64,000 nucleotides of DNA from Candidatus Nanopelagicales bacterium (GTDB lineage Bacteria > Actinomycetota > Actinomycetes > S36-B12 > GCA-2699445): the NCBI GenBank assembly GCA_037045355.1, contig JBAOHO010000012.1:318324-382323 (forward strand), given 5' to 3'. Position numbers and translations under genes: made by a program. Below, in pieces: positions 54,253 to 62,862 of the stretch (its first letter is position 1; each line of letters opens with the position of its first letter). The notes beneath the pieces were generated by a model. That model did not search any database. It was not told the origin of the DNA and worked only from the letters and a program-made list of their open reading frames with translations.

Positions 54253-55140
54253 TCAGCGGATGGACGACTCGGAGACGGTCAGGGGATCACACGCCGCGAA
54301 GTCGTAGCCGCTCTGCGCGGGAACGACGAACCGGTAGGTCCCAGCGGGGGGACTCACCTCCACCGGGTCGCCGTCGGGGAGCACGTAGAGATCAGCCTGT
54401 TTGAACCACAGGCCGTTTTCGAGTCGCTGGACCTCGACTCGTAGCTGGGCGTTGCCCTGACGTATCACTTGCAGGGTCAACTGGGACCCCTTGGCGTCGA
54501 CGATCAGCGTCGGTTTGGGCAGGCCCGTCGGCTCGGAGCGGAACGGAAGCCCGTCTCCTGGGCAGCGCCCCCCGGCGATCCGAATCGTCGTGTAATAGTC
54601 CGACTCCTCGGCGACGGTGGCAATCCCGGCAGTCTCGGCCCCCGGCAGAAGTAGGCCGTTGCGGGCGGCGGGATCGGCCATCCAGGCGTTGAAGACGTCT
54701 TGCGGATTCCCCGCCGACCAGGTCGAATCCGTGTAGACGTCCTGAAGTGGGTTGCACGCCACGACGGCGTCTTCTGCGTACCAGGGGTCCATCATGTCCG
54801 CGTTGCGTTGGTCGGCGAGTTTGTTGGACCAGATCGCGGACTGCACGCGCAGTCCCTCGAATTGCCGGACCGGGGACCTGCCGTTCTGTTCGCGGTAGGC
54901 ATTGACCAGATTGAGCAGGATGTCGTCGAACTCATCGTCGGGCAGTCTCTGGGTGAAGTACCCCACGGGTTCGAACGCGACGCCCTCGTTGCCCTGCCAG
55001 CCACGGTGGGCTTCGACGGAGGTGACGACGGTGCCGTAGTAGGTTTCCGGATCACCGCCGGAGTAGAAGGCGGAGGCGGGGACTGTCGCCACCAGCACCG
55101 CTGCGGCGCCGCCGATTGCGACCAGAACGCCAGCTCGCAC
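54253..55140 (-). CDS. Secreted CAP (SCP/PR1)-domain protein
   Basis: The GTG at 55140 (VRAGVLVAIGGAAAVLVA; 295 residues) follows GAGGGAAT and gives a signal peptide ending VPASA-FYS. The CAP domain is at ~75-195: ILLNLVNAYREQNGRSP, LRVQSAIWSNKLADQRN, DVFNAWMADPAARNGLLLPG, and the closing strand YYTTIRIAGG. The C-terminal ~95 residues form a beta-rich domain (LIVDAKGSQLTLQVIRQ, PPAGTYRFVVPAQ). Bacterial CAP proteins are extracellular, with roles unproven in most cases. It begins after a second secreted-protein cluster. Confidence 0.78.
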   Translation of the reverse strand: MRAGVLVAIGGAAAVLVATVPASAFYSGGDPETYYGTVVTSVEAHRGWQGNEGVAFEPVGYFTQRLPDDEFDDILLNLVNAYREQNGRSPVRQFEGLRVQSAIWSNKLADQRNADMMDPWYAEDAVVACNPLQDVYTDSTWSAGNPQDVFNAWMADPAARNGLLLPGAETAGIATVAEESDYYTTIRIAGGRCPGDGLPFRSEPTGLPKPTLIVDAKGSQLTLQVIRQGNAQLRVEVQRLENGLWFKQADLYVLPDGDPVEVSPPAGTYRFVVPAQSGYDFAACDPLTVSESSIR

Positions 55141-55274
55141 GGATTCCCTCGTCTCGTTCGGGCCACCGCCCTCAGGTGTGGCCGAGCGAAATTCATGGCA
55201 CGCGATCGAAGCGGAGTCCCCGGACAAGCTCACAGTCGCGGGCAGGAGCCAGGCACCCCACCGTGTCTGCGAGG

Positions 55275-56177
55275 TCAGTGCTCGCCTTCGCGTTGGGGTG
55301 CCTTCTTCCCGCCGGCGGCCGCCATCTCGATGCGGGCGGCGTGGTCCGGCACGTAGGTCTGGGTGTCCTTGGGGGGGCGGAGGTACCCGGTGGTGGGGGG
55401 TCGATCCGGCAACTCGAGCTCGGGTGCCTCGACGTACGTGTACGGGATCGTGGACAGCAGGTGGTTGATGCAGTTGATCCGCGCCCGGCGCTTGTCGTCA
55501 CTTTCCACGACGTACCACGGGGCGGGGTCAACGTCCGTGTGCACGAACATGTCGTCCTTGGCGCGTGAGTAGTCCTCCCACCGCTTGATCGACTCCAGGT
55601 CCATGGGCGACAGCTTCCAGCGCCGCATCGGATCGTCGAGCCGGGAGCGGAACCGCGCCTCCTGTTCCTCGTCGCTGACGCTGAACCAGTACTTGCGCAG
55701 CATGATCCCGTCCTCGTGCAGCATGCGCTCGAAGATTGGTGCCTGGTGCAGGAATCGGCGGTACTCGTCGGCGTTGCAGAACCCCATCACACGCTCGACG
55801 CCCCCGCGGTTGTACCAACTGCGGTCCAGCAAGACGATCTCGCCCGCCGCTGGAAGATGGGGAGCGTAGCGCTGGAAGTACCACTGGCTCTTCTCACGTT
55901 CGGTGGGCGCGGGCAGGGCCACGATCCGAGCGACGCGCGGGTTCAGGTACTGGGCGACCCGTTTGATGGTGCCGCCCTTACCGGCCGCATCGCGACCTTC
56001 GAAGATCACGACGAGTCGGGCGCCGGTGGTTCGGACCCATTCCTGCATCTCGACCAGTTCGGCTTGGAGCCGGAACAGCTCCCGCTCGTACAGTTTCTTG
56101 TTCATCCGTTCGGACTTGTCGTTCTTGTCCGTCCGTTCGGACTTGGCGGCTGACTTCTTCTTGTCCTTCTTGCTCAC
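55275..56177 (-). CDS. ppk2: Polyphosphate kinase 2 family protein (copy 2)
   Basis: 300 residues from ATG 56177. The N-terminus is very basic (SKKDKKKSAAKSERTDKNDK), unlike the acidic N-terminus of copy 1. The PPK2 domain keeps Walker A FEGRDAAGKGGTIKR, QWYFQRYAPHLP, Walker B LLDRSWYNRGGVERVMGF, and WKLSPMDLESIKRW. The two copies share these blocks almost exactly but differ in both tails, so they are old paralogues rather than a recent duplication. It is single-domain PPK2; substrate preference is unknown. It is divergent from lhgO. Confidence 0.93.
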   Translation of the reverse strand: MSKKDKKKSAAKSERTDKNDKSERMNKKLYERELFRLQAELVEMQEWVRTTGARLVVIFEGRDAAGKGGTIKRVAQYLNPRVARIVALPAPTEREKSQWYFQRYAPHLPAAGEIVLLDRSWYNRGGVERVMGFCNADEYRRFLHQAPIFERMLHEDGIMLRKYWFSVSDEEQEARFRSRLDDPMRRWKLSPMDLESIKRWEDYSRAKDDMFVHTDVDPAPWYVVESDDKRRARINCINHLLSTIPYTYVEAPELELPDRPPTTGYLRPPKDTQTYVPDHAARIEMAAAGGKKAPQREGEH

Positions 56178-56333
56178 GCTCGGAGGCTACTCGGACAGCC
56201 GTGAGTTCACCCGGCTTTCGTCGGGGAGCCCTGTCGGATGTCTCTTGCCTCATAGGCAGGTTTCGATGTGCAGGTTTCGCCGGGGAACTTGCGGCGGGTG
56301 TGGCGGAGGGAGCGGGGGGCGGATACTGACGAC

Positions 56334-57533
56334 GTGACCGCAGCCGACCACGCCGACTACGCGGTGATCGGCGCGGGGGTCGTGGGTCTCGCGGTGGCAC
56401 GGGAGTTGGCGCGCAGCCGTCCCGATGCATCCGTGCTGGTCCTCGACAAAGAGGTGGGCCTGGCCCGGCACGCCTCTGGCCGGAACTCCGGGGTCCTGCA
56501 CGCCGGCTTCTACTACTCGCCGGATTCGCTCAAGGCGAGACTGACTCGCCGGGGGAACGTCCTGCTGCACGAGTTCTGCGCCGATCACGGTGTCAGGGTT
56601 CGTCGTGTCGGCAAGGTGGTTGTCGCCCAGAGCGCGGTCGATGTGGAACGACTGGCCGACTTGGCTGGTCGCGCAGCCGCCAATGATGTGCCGGTGGAAC
56701 TGATCTCGGCGGAACAACTGGCCGAGATCGAGCCGCTCGCCCAGACGTACCGGAAAGCGTTGTGGAGCCCAACCACGTCGGTAGCGGATCCGAGTTCCGT
56801 CGTGGTGGCATTGGCTGTCGACGCTCAACGTCACGGCGTCCGATTGGCCCTCGGGGAACACGTCACGATCGCCCAGCCCGGACGGGTCACCACCCGATCC
56901 GGGACCAGGTCAGTGGGCCACGTGGTGAACTGCGCCGGACTCTATGCCGACCGGGTCGCGCAACGGTTCGGGTTCTGTGACGACTACTCCATGCTGCCTT
57001 TCAAGGGCATCTACCGCTCCCTCACCTGGCCCGCCGGCCGGCTGCACCGACATGTCTATCCCGTCCCCGACCCCCGATACCCGTTTCTGGGCGTCCACAT
57101 CACCCTCACCGTTGAGGGCAGGGCCAAGATCGGGCCAACGGCGATACCCGTGTTGACCCGGGAGAACTACCGAGGACTCGAAGGGCTGCGCCGTGACGAG
57201 GTCCTGCCAGTCGCACAGGGGCTGGCCCGCTTCCTGGGTCACTCTCCGCGGGAATCACGCCGGCTGGTCGCCACGGAACTGCGCAAGTACCGCCCTCAGG
57301 CCCTGCGGTCGGATGCCGCCCGCTTGGTGCCGAGCCTCAGTCCTGATGACGTGGGTCCGCCCGGGCGCCCCGGTATCCGGGCCCAGTTGGTGCACCGACG
57401 GACGGGTGAACTCGAGATGGACTTCATAGTGCGTGGTGACGACCGTTCCACGCATGTGCTGAACGCTGTGTCACCGGCGTGGACCAGTGCCCTGGCCGTC
57501 GCCGAGCATGTCGTCGCGGGCATTCCCGGCTGA
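56334..57533 (+). CDS. lhgO: L-2-hydroxyglutarate oxidase/dehydrogenase
   Basis: The GTG at 56334 (VTAADHADYAVIGAGVVG; 399 residues) lacks a strong ribosome site. FAD-binding Rossmann motif VIGAGVVGLAVARELA is followed by ARHASGRNSGVLHAGFYYSPDS, the LhgO signature around residues 45-66, and LPFKGIYRSL in the substrate part. VVNCAGLYADRVA and the C-terminal FIVRGDDRSTHVLNAVSPAWTS (near residues 363-384) agree with the family. It oxidises L-2-hydroxyglutarate to 2-oxoglutarate, passing electrons to the membrane or oxygen. The gene is isolated. Confidence 0.9.
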   Translation: MTAADHADYAVIGAGVVGLAVARELARSRPDASVLVLDKEVGLARHASGRNSGVLHAGFYYSPDSLKARLTRRGNVLLHEFCADHGVRVRRVGKVVVAQSAVDVERLADLAGRAAANDVPVELISAEQLAEIEPLAQTYRKALWSPTTSVADPSSVVVALAVDAQRHGVRLALGEHVTIAQPGRVTTRSGTRSVGHVVNCAGLYADRVAQRFGFCDDYSMLPFKGIYRSLTWPAGRLHRHVYPVPDPRYPFLGVHITLTVEGRAKIGPTAIPVLTRENYRGLEGLRRDEVLPVAQGLARFLGHSPRESRRLVATELRKYRPQALRSDAARLVPSLSPDDVGPPGRPGIRAQLVHRRTGELEMDFIVRGDDRSTHVLNAVSPAWTSALAVAEHVVAGIPG

Positions 57534-57653
57534 CCGCGGTCACCGCCGGGGTACACCGCTCACCCCGGGCCACCGGGTTTTCGTTCACAGGAACTCTGCG
57601 GTCCGACTCGATTGAAGCCAAGGGCCGCTGGTGGCACCCGGGCTATCGCTCGA

Positions 57654-58629
57654 TCAGATCGTGGCGGGCGGCGGTTGGGGGTCCTCGTTGGTCGGTGGCG
57701 GGGGGGTCAGCGCGCCCATGTGGTCGCTCAGTCGCGCGATTTGTTCGCGGAGATCGATCACTTCGCGGGTCAGTGCCGCCAACTGGCTGTCGGGTGCAGG
57801 ACTGGTGGGGGGAGCTCCTTGCCCTGCCTGCCCCGCACTCGGTGGCTCCGGTTGGGTGCTTGTGCCTGCCCCCCGCCGCGTCTGGGACTTCTCAAGCTCC
57901 GGATCGTCGCCCAGTTCCTGAGTGAGACGGTTGCGCTCCTCCTCATCCTTCTCCTCCTCTTGAGGACTGAGTCTGAGGAACGATGCGAGCGAACCGGCGA
58001 TGACGCCCAGCAGCGCGACACCCATCACCATGATCACGACTGCGGCGATTCGGCCAGGGACCGTGATCGGCACGATGTCGCCGTACCCGACCGTCGTCAA
58101 TGTCACGATGCCCCACCACAGGGAATCCCCGTATGAGGCGAACTCGGGGTTGACCGGGTGTTCGACGTCGTAGGCCACGTAGGAGAAGAGCAGAACCACA
58201 ATGAGAGCCAGCGCCACAGCGCGGCCCAAGCGCTCGATGAGCCGCTTGACCCCCCGAAAGACGACCAGGACCCGCAAGAGCCGCGCCAGGCGCAGAATGA
58301 CCACGATGACGCCACCATGGACACCGGGGATCAGGTACCACGGTGACGTCACCACGACGATGCTGAAGTCGAACAGTCCCAGGCGGGAGTTCAGGTAGTT
58401 GACCCGGCGGCGGCTCTGCACCACGAAGTCGAAAACGAACACCAGCCACGACCCGACCCCGATGAGGATCCCGAGCCATTGACTCGTGTCCCACGGTGCC
58501 GATGAGCGGGAGCACGGCAGCCGCGATGATCGCCGGGCGGGCGTAGCGCGTGTAGCGGTTCAGGAACTCAGCATCGGCAGCACTGCGCGGAGGGGCAGTG
58601 CGCCGCCAGGCTGCGACCAGGTTGACCAC
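57654..58629 (-). CDS. Voltage-gated potassium channel family protein, one frameshift
   Basis: GTG 58629 starts VNLVAAWRRTAPPRS; the frame changes near 58503, where one extra G turns VLPLIAPWDTSQWLG into a dead end. The rest is open to 57654, giving ~324 residues when corrected. Membrane segments S1-S6 are apparent, with an Arg-rich S4 (VVILRLARLLRVLVVFRGVKR in the segment around 58240-58300). The pore carries the K+ selectivity filter TLTTVGYGDIVP. The C-terminal ~110 residues are cytosolic, charged and Pro/Gly-rich, ending in a coiled coil (LREQIARLSDHM). It would be a tetrameric K+ channel. Confidence 0.85.
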
Positions 58630-58737
58630 ACTGCATTGTGGCGGGGTCGCGGTGCCCGGTGGGTGGCTTTGGCCGTGCTCACGGGTTCACGGCCGATCCA
58701 GGGATGCGGCAGCGCCTCGCCCGGCTACCTTTGACGC

Positions 58738-58974
58738 ATGAAGCCGCTGGACCCGCGCTTACTGCGCTGGGCCCGGGCCACCCGGTGGTTCCTCCTCGCA
58801 TCGGTGCTCGCCGGAGTAGTGACCACCGCGACGATCATCGCGCAGGCGGTGCTGCTGGCCACCATCATCACGCGGGTGTTCCAGGCCGGAGCGACACTGG
58901 CGGACGTCTGGCCGCAGGTCACCTATCTGGCCGGCGTTATCGTGCTGCGCTCGATCTTGGCGTTCCTGTTGGAG
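58738..58974 (+). CDS. cydD: CydD-like ABC transporter, N-terminal fragment cut at the chimera junction
   Basis: ATG 58738 opens MKPLDPRLLRWARATRWFLL, typical of actinobacterial CydD, the ABC half-transporter that with CydC exports thiols for cytochrome bd assembly. Two membrane helices (FLLASVLAGVVTTATIIAQ and LAGVIVLRSILAFLLE) are visible. At about 58,975 the sequence turns A+T-rich and the protein no longer fits CydD; the stop at 58996 belongs to foreign DNA. About 79 codons remain of roughly 550. Lack of the ATPase part makes CydC or another ABC subunit possible, but the start favours CydD. Confidence 0.75.
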
Positions 58975-58985
58975 TGTCGCTCCAT
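58970..58985. other. Chimera junction between two genomes
   Basis: Left of ~58,975 every gene is G+C-rich and actinobacterial; right of it the DNA is A+T-rich with Bacteroidota-type genes. Both strands are interrupted at the same base: cydD reads to LAFLLE from the left, and hen1 reads from the right to YYSETMERHS. No transposase, integrase, tRNA or repeat marks the point, which argues for an assembly join rather than a natural insertion. Confidence 0.85.
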
Positions 58986-60116
58986 TGTTTCGCTATAATA
59001 TTTATTAAAATCAGCATTTGGTGTAGTGACAATAATGGATGCAAAATTCAGACTTAAAGTTCGTTTAATAAGCGACAAAGCATTCTCCTTTGTGTTATGT
59101 TCTATCACTTCTGACATGATAATATTTACTTTTTCTTGATCTGGATATTGATTCAAATCTGAAAAAAACGATAGATTATTTTCAGAGTATCTTGCGCCTA
59201 TTGCTGTTGCAATGTCTTCAAACTTTTCATCACTATCTACTGCATAATAAGATTGTTTGAAACCTTTACTCATAACTTTTTTATAATAAAGCAATTCTCC
59301 ACAACCAATATCGAGAATAGGGATATTAAAATCTAGCTTATCTAAAATGTAGATAATTCTTGCCTGATGAGTTGGGTACCATGTCAGTTTTGTATTAAGA
59401 CCTTGTTTGAGAAGGTATGATTCAAAAACCGGCTTCACCATCAAAAACAACTTTTCTGACCGCACTGCTCTTTTAATGAAAAGATAAAATACAAAATATG
59501 GTACATTATCCAGATTAGTCAAGATCCTGGCATATTTATCTGCAAATGATTCTTCAATATATGTATAGATACCATATTCATTTGTAATGTGCGTAAATAA
59601 GGCAGTCAAACTTAGCAAATTTATAGCATCAAAAACAGAATTAGCCTCAATGACAAGTTTAAAATTATGTCCCTTTTGATATTGTGTTGTTACTCCTTCA
59701 AAATATTTTGATATTAAAAACAATTCATTTCTCACCCAACTTGAATTAATGTAAAATGAAGGTATTTCTATGGTACATTTTTCAATATCGATATCACCAA
59801 TAGTCCTGTGTAACCATGACAATTCTTTGGACAGAACGTCATACTTTGCCTTAAGCAAATGACTGAAAAAGTCGGTACAAATATCCATCACCACTAATGG
59901 GCTGCAATAACTCTGAAAGTCAATTTGATTGCTTTCTTCAGGTAAATAACTATACTTGGAATCTTGAAAAACAATGTCATATTGATGAGAATTAATTACA
60001 TTTCCGATTACAACACCTTTTTTAAGTGGCCTAGCATATAAACCACAGTCAGTGTTTGGATTTCTATTAAGAATATCTAACAGAAATTCATTTTTACATT
60101 TAATTTTTATTATCAT
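58975..60116 (-). CDS. hen1: Hen1-type 3'-terminal RNA ribose 2'-O-methyltransferase, C-terminus missing
   Basis: ATG 60116 gives ~380 visible residues. The N-terminal ~250 residues are a diverged module in the position of the bacterial Hen1 N-terminal domain (needed in known systems to activate Pnkp ligase). The methyltransferase starts near residue 255: SAM motif PILDIGCGELLYYKK, acidic VDSDEKFE, the metal-binding EVIEHN, and TTPNADFNKYY, matching Hen1 ExxEH and TPNxE/DFN. The sequence stops at ERHS, the point where the RHxDH metal-binding segment should follow, because of the chimera junction. Hen1 caps repaired RNA 3' ends by 2'-O-methylation. It lies 11 bases after the RNA ligase gene. 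Confidence 0.82.
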
Positions 60117-60127
60117 TTTACATTCAT

Positions 60128-61164
60128 TTAATTTTCTAAATCATTCCTAAATGGCCTTTCATATTTCGGCTTCAACAACTTCCAAATGATGGCGTCGTAT
60201 GGTCTTTTTTCGTACATCTTAAATAAAATGGCAGGATGTTTACATGTCTGAAAATAAAAAGCGGTTGCCTTACGGTCTTCCAGTACTTTGTATTCAGCTT
60301 TTGCCTCGGCTTCTATTTTTCGATAGGCATCCCAAAATTCATCAATCGTCGTACGTACCCAATTATAAAACTCATCGGGCACTTTTTCCAGCAATTCGTC
60401 CATCGATAGGTTGTCGCGTAGATGCTCCCAAATGGTTTTGGAAGAGACCTGAGTGATGATCCTATGCAAGCGAACATACTCGGCAAACTTGATTTTAATC
60501 CGGAATCCATTCTCAAATCGTATGATAAAACCTTCCTTTTCGTCTATTTGCATCATCCGGATAGCCTCGAGATCATTCAATCCATCATATCTTTTCACCA
60601 CAGGAAAACCTATATCTGTCAAAGGTGACTCCACACCTGTAGCTAAATCTACGATCGCCAATAAAACCAATTCTTCTTTATGACCATAGTCTATGACTAT
60701 ACGATTTTCAGGGTAAATAATCTCAAAAAGATAAGTTTTATGTTTGTCCAGTTTGTCGATACATTGGGCATATTTACCATGTAAAAGTTCATTGGCTTTG
60801 ATGGCTTGTTCGCTCATAAATGACCCACGAGTAGCGATGTATGGGTGATCATTCCACCAATACAAAATACCTAATGAGCCATCTATTTTGTCATACACTT
60901 CAAATGGCAGCAACGGAATGACCTCATTGGCTACTTCGCCATAATTAAAAAACTTAGTAAACGGTCTTGCCACAATCGTATAATTTTCATCCAATATCAC
61001 AATCCCCTACAAAGCATAGTCACTTCATTCCACAGATACTCATACTGCGCCTTAGCCGTATAGTTGTAGATATACAGCGGCCGCTCAGGGTGTTTTGTCA
61101 TCTTTACATAACCGGAAGATATCATATCTTCAAGGGCATCGATGGTGAATGGTAGGTTTGACAT
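60128..61164 (-). CDS. T4 Rnl1-like RNA ligase, one frameshift
   Basis: ATG 61164 starts MSNLPFTIDALEDMISSG. A missing G near 61,004 breaks the frame; restoring it gives TMLCRGLVILDENYTIVARP and a continuous 345-residue protein. Nucleotidyltransferase motif I is VYDKIDGSLG with the adenylated Lys93 (Lys99 in T4 Rnl1). Motif III is FEIIYPENRIV, motif IV EGFIIRF, and motif V KIKFAEYVRL. CRG and ARPFTKFFN before motif I are Rnl1 hallmarks. The C-terminal ~110 residues are helical. It joins 5'-phosphate and 3'-hydroxyl RNA ends using ATP. It is first in a two-gene unit with hen1, pointing to repair of cleaved RNA. Confidence 0.87.
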
Positions 61165-61190
61165 AACGTTTGTTCATTTTAATAACGATA

Positions 61191-61198
61191 CAAAGGTA
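61191..61198 (-). promoter_or_regulatory. Bacteroidota -7 promoter box before the RNA ligase
   Basis: TACCTTTG on the minus strand fits the Bacteroidota -7 consensus TAnnTTTG and lies 27 bases before the ligase ATG, so the leader would be about 20 bases. A matching -33 TTG/TTTG box was not seen at the usual distance. Confidence 0.5.
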
Positions 61199-61250
61199 AA
61201 AGGGTTGTGCGCAGCCTTTTTGCGTAGTTGATATTTATTTTTAGTTTTCT

Positions 61251-61497
61251 CGCAGATTTATTAGATTCCGCAGGTGGAATGAATGAAAGTAACAACATCT
61301 GTGTAATTCGTGTAATCTGTGATCAATAATCTCTCTCTCGCAGATTTATCAGATTTCGCAGGTGGAATGAATGAAAGTAACAACATCTGTGTAATCCGTG
61401 TAATCTGTGAGCAATAATTTCTCTCTCGCAGATTTTTTTCGCGGGTGGAATGAATCAAAGTAATAATATCCGTATATCTGTGAGCTATTACCTCTCT
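61251..61497. repeat. Three 88-bp tandem repeats in the Bacteroidota part
   Basis: Copies start at 61251, 61339 and 61427 (each begins CGCAGATT). Copies 1 and 2 are nearly identical over 88 bases; copy 3 is truncated and diverged. Each contains CGCAGGTGGAATGAATGAAAG-type and TGTGTAATCCGTGTAATCTG-type segments (both 20-21 bases, abbreviated). The array fills the gap between the ligase promoter and the mtaB stop at 61498. No spacers or leader, so not CRISPR. Confidence 0.92.
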
Positions 61498-62843
61498 TTA
61501 TACCACTTCTGCAACAACAGATTCAAAACTCTCATCCCATCGTAATAGTTTTACATTAACGACTGTATTGACCAAAGTCTCATCTTTCGGAAGTGTGACT
61601 TTGATGTAATTGTCTGTAAAGCCTGTCATGATCTCGGTATCATGTGAATACTCCGCAAGTTCTGGTTCTGATAGTACCTAGGAATGGCTCAGTAAATGCA
61701 AGTTTCTTTTTATGTGACAAAATACGCAGCTTTTCATTTCTTTCTATCATACTTCCATCGGTACAATGTCTGTCATTTCTGCAGCTGGTGTATTAGCTCT
61801 TTCCGAATAGGTAAATACATGCAGATAGGATATTTCCAGCTCATTAATAAAGTGATAAGTATCCAAAAAGTCTTCGTCCGACTCACCTGGAAAACCAACT
61901 ATAACATCTACACCGATACAACAATGTGGTATGAATTTTCTTATCCATTGTATGCGTTCTTCATACAACTCTCTCAGATATCGCCGCCGCATGGCTTTCA
62001 GTACCTTGTTGCTACCAGATTGGAGTGGAATATGAAAATGCGGAACAAACTTATTTGAAGTGGAGACAAATGAAATTATTTCTTCGGTAAGTAAGTTAGG
62101 CTCGATGGAGGATATTCTGATCTTGTCGATGCCTTCTACCTGATCAAGTGCATGTACCAAATCCACAAAAAGTGCTTCCTTTTTTGGCTTTAATCCTTCG
62201 ATAACTTCGGTTCCATTGCCGAAATCACCTATATTCACACCAGTCAAATACGATTTCCTTAGCACCTTGAGTTTGACAATTGCATTTGCATTGAATCAGT
62301 ACATTTTCGATAGTATCACTTCTAGTAACTTCCTCTCGCTTGCGGTATGGTACAAAAGGTACATTTGTAGTCACATCCATCTTGGATTTTCAAAAATGAT
62401 CTGGTCCTGATCTCCAAAAGAATACGAATCAATAAACGAATTGGCTTCTTTCACATCACCAGCAACGACCATGCCTTTGCCAGAAGTATTGGATAAACCA
62501 TCAATGTACTTGAGAATATTAAATTTTTCGGCAGCACCCAAGACCAAGATCCACACCTGGGATTTCGAGCTATTTCTACTGGTTTTAGCTGTGCATAACA
62601 TCCTACTACCACGATTCTAGCGTCTGGTGCGTATTTTAATGCCCTACGGACCTCATACCTGCACTTTTTATCTGCAAAATCTGTGACCGAACAGGTATTG
62701 AGCACATAAATATCCGCGCCATCTTCAAATTCGACCACGCACAGTACCCTCTGTCTTCGAAAGAACGGCGTATGCTGGAAGTCTCAGAAAAATTGAGCTT
62801 ACAACCAAGTGTATGGAAATGCTACTGTGCGTGGTGTTGCCAT
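61498..62843 (-). CDS. mtaB: MtaB-type tRNA methylthiotransferase, multiply frameshifted
   Basis: ATG 62843 opens MATPRTVAF and, with one correction, HTLGCKLNFSETS; the stop is at 61498. Pieces lie in different frames: VLNTCSVTDFADKKCR and VVVGCYAQLKP (62,738-62,560), LGAAEKFNILKYIDG, the radical-SAM cysteine loop YKCTFC (reconstructed near 62,350), LTGVNIGDFGNG, IRISSIEPNLLTEEI and FHIPLQSGSNKVLKAM (to 61,747), then a TRAM-like end GFTDNYIKVTLP. This is the MtaB/MiaB family: N-terminal Fe-S Cys residues, radical-SAM core and TRAM domain. MtaB adds a methylthio group to t6A37 of tRNA. At least five indels interrupt it; sequencing error is likelier than decay. Confidence 0.82.
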
Positions 62844-62862
62844 CAGTGATATAACTTTATTC

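Noticed and set aside
58738..61164. Natural transfer of the RNA-repair genes into the actinobacterium
   Set aside because: Both cydD and hen1 are cut at one point and the foreign DNA continues to the window end with housekeeping genes (mtaB, PBP1A), which fits a misassembly.
61261..61458. 65-codon frame in the 88-bp repeats
   Set aside because: It is made wholly of the tandem repeat and repeats its own sequence; no ribosome site.
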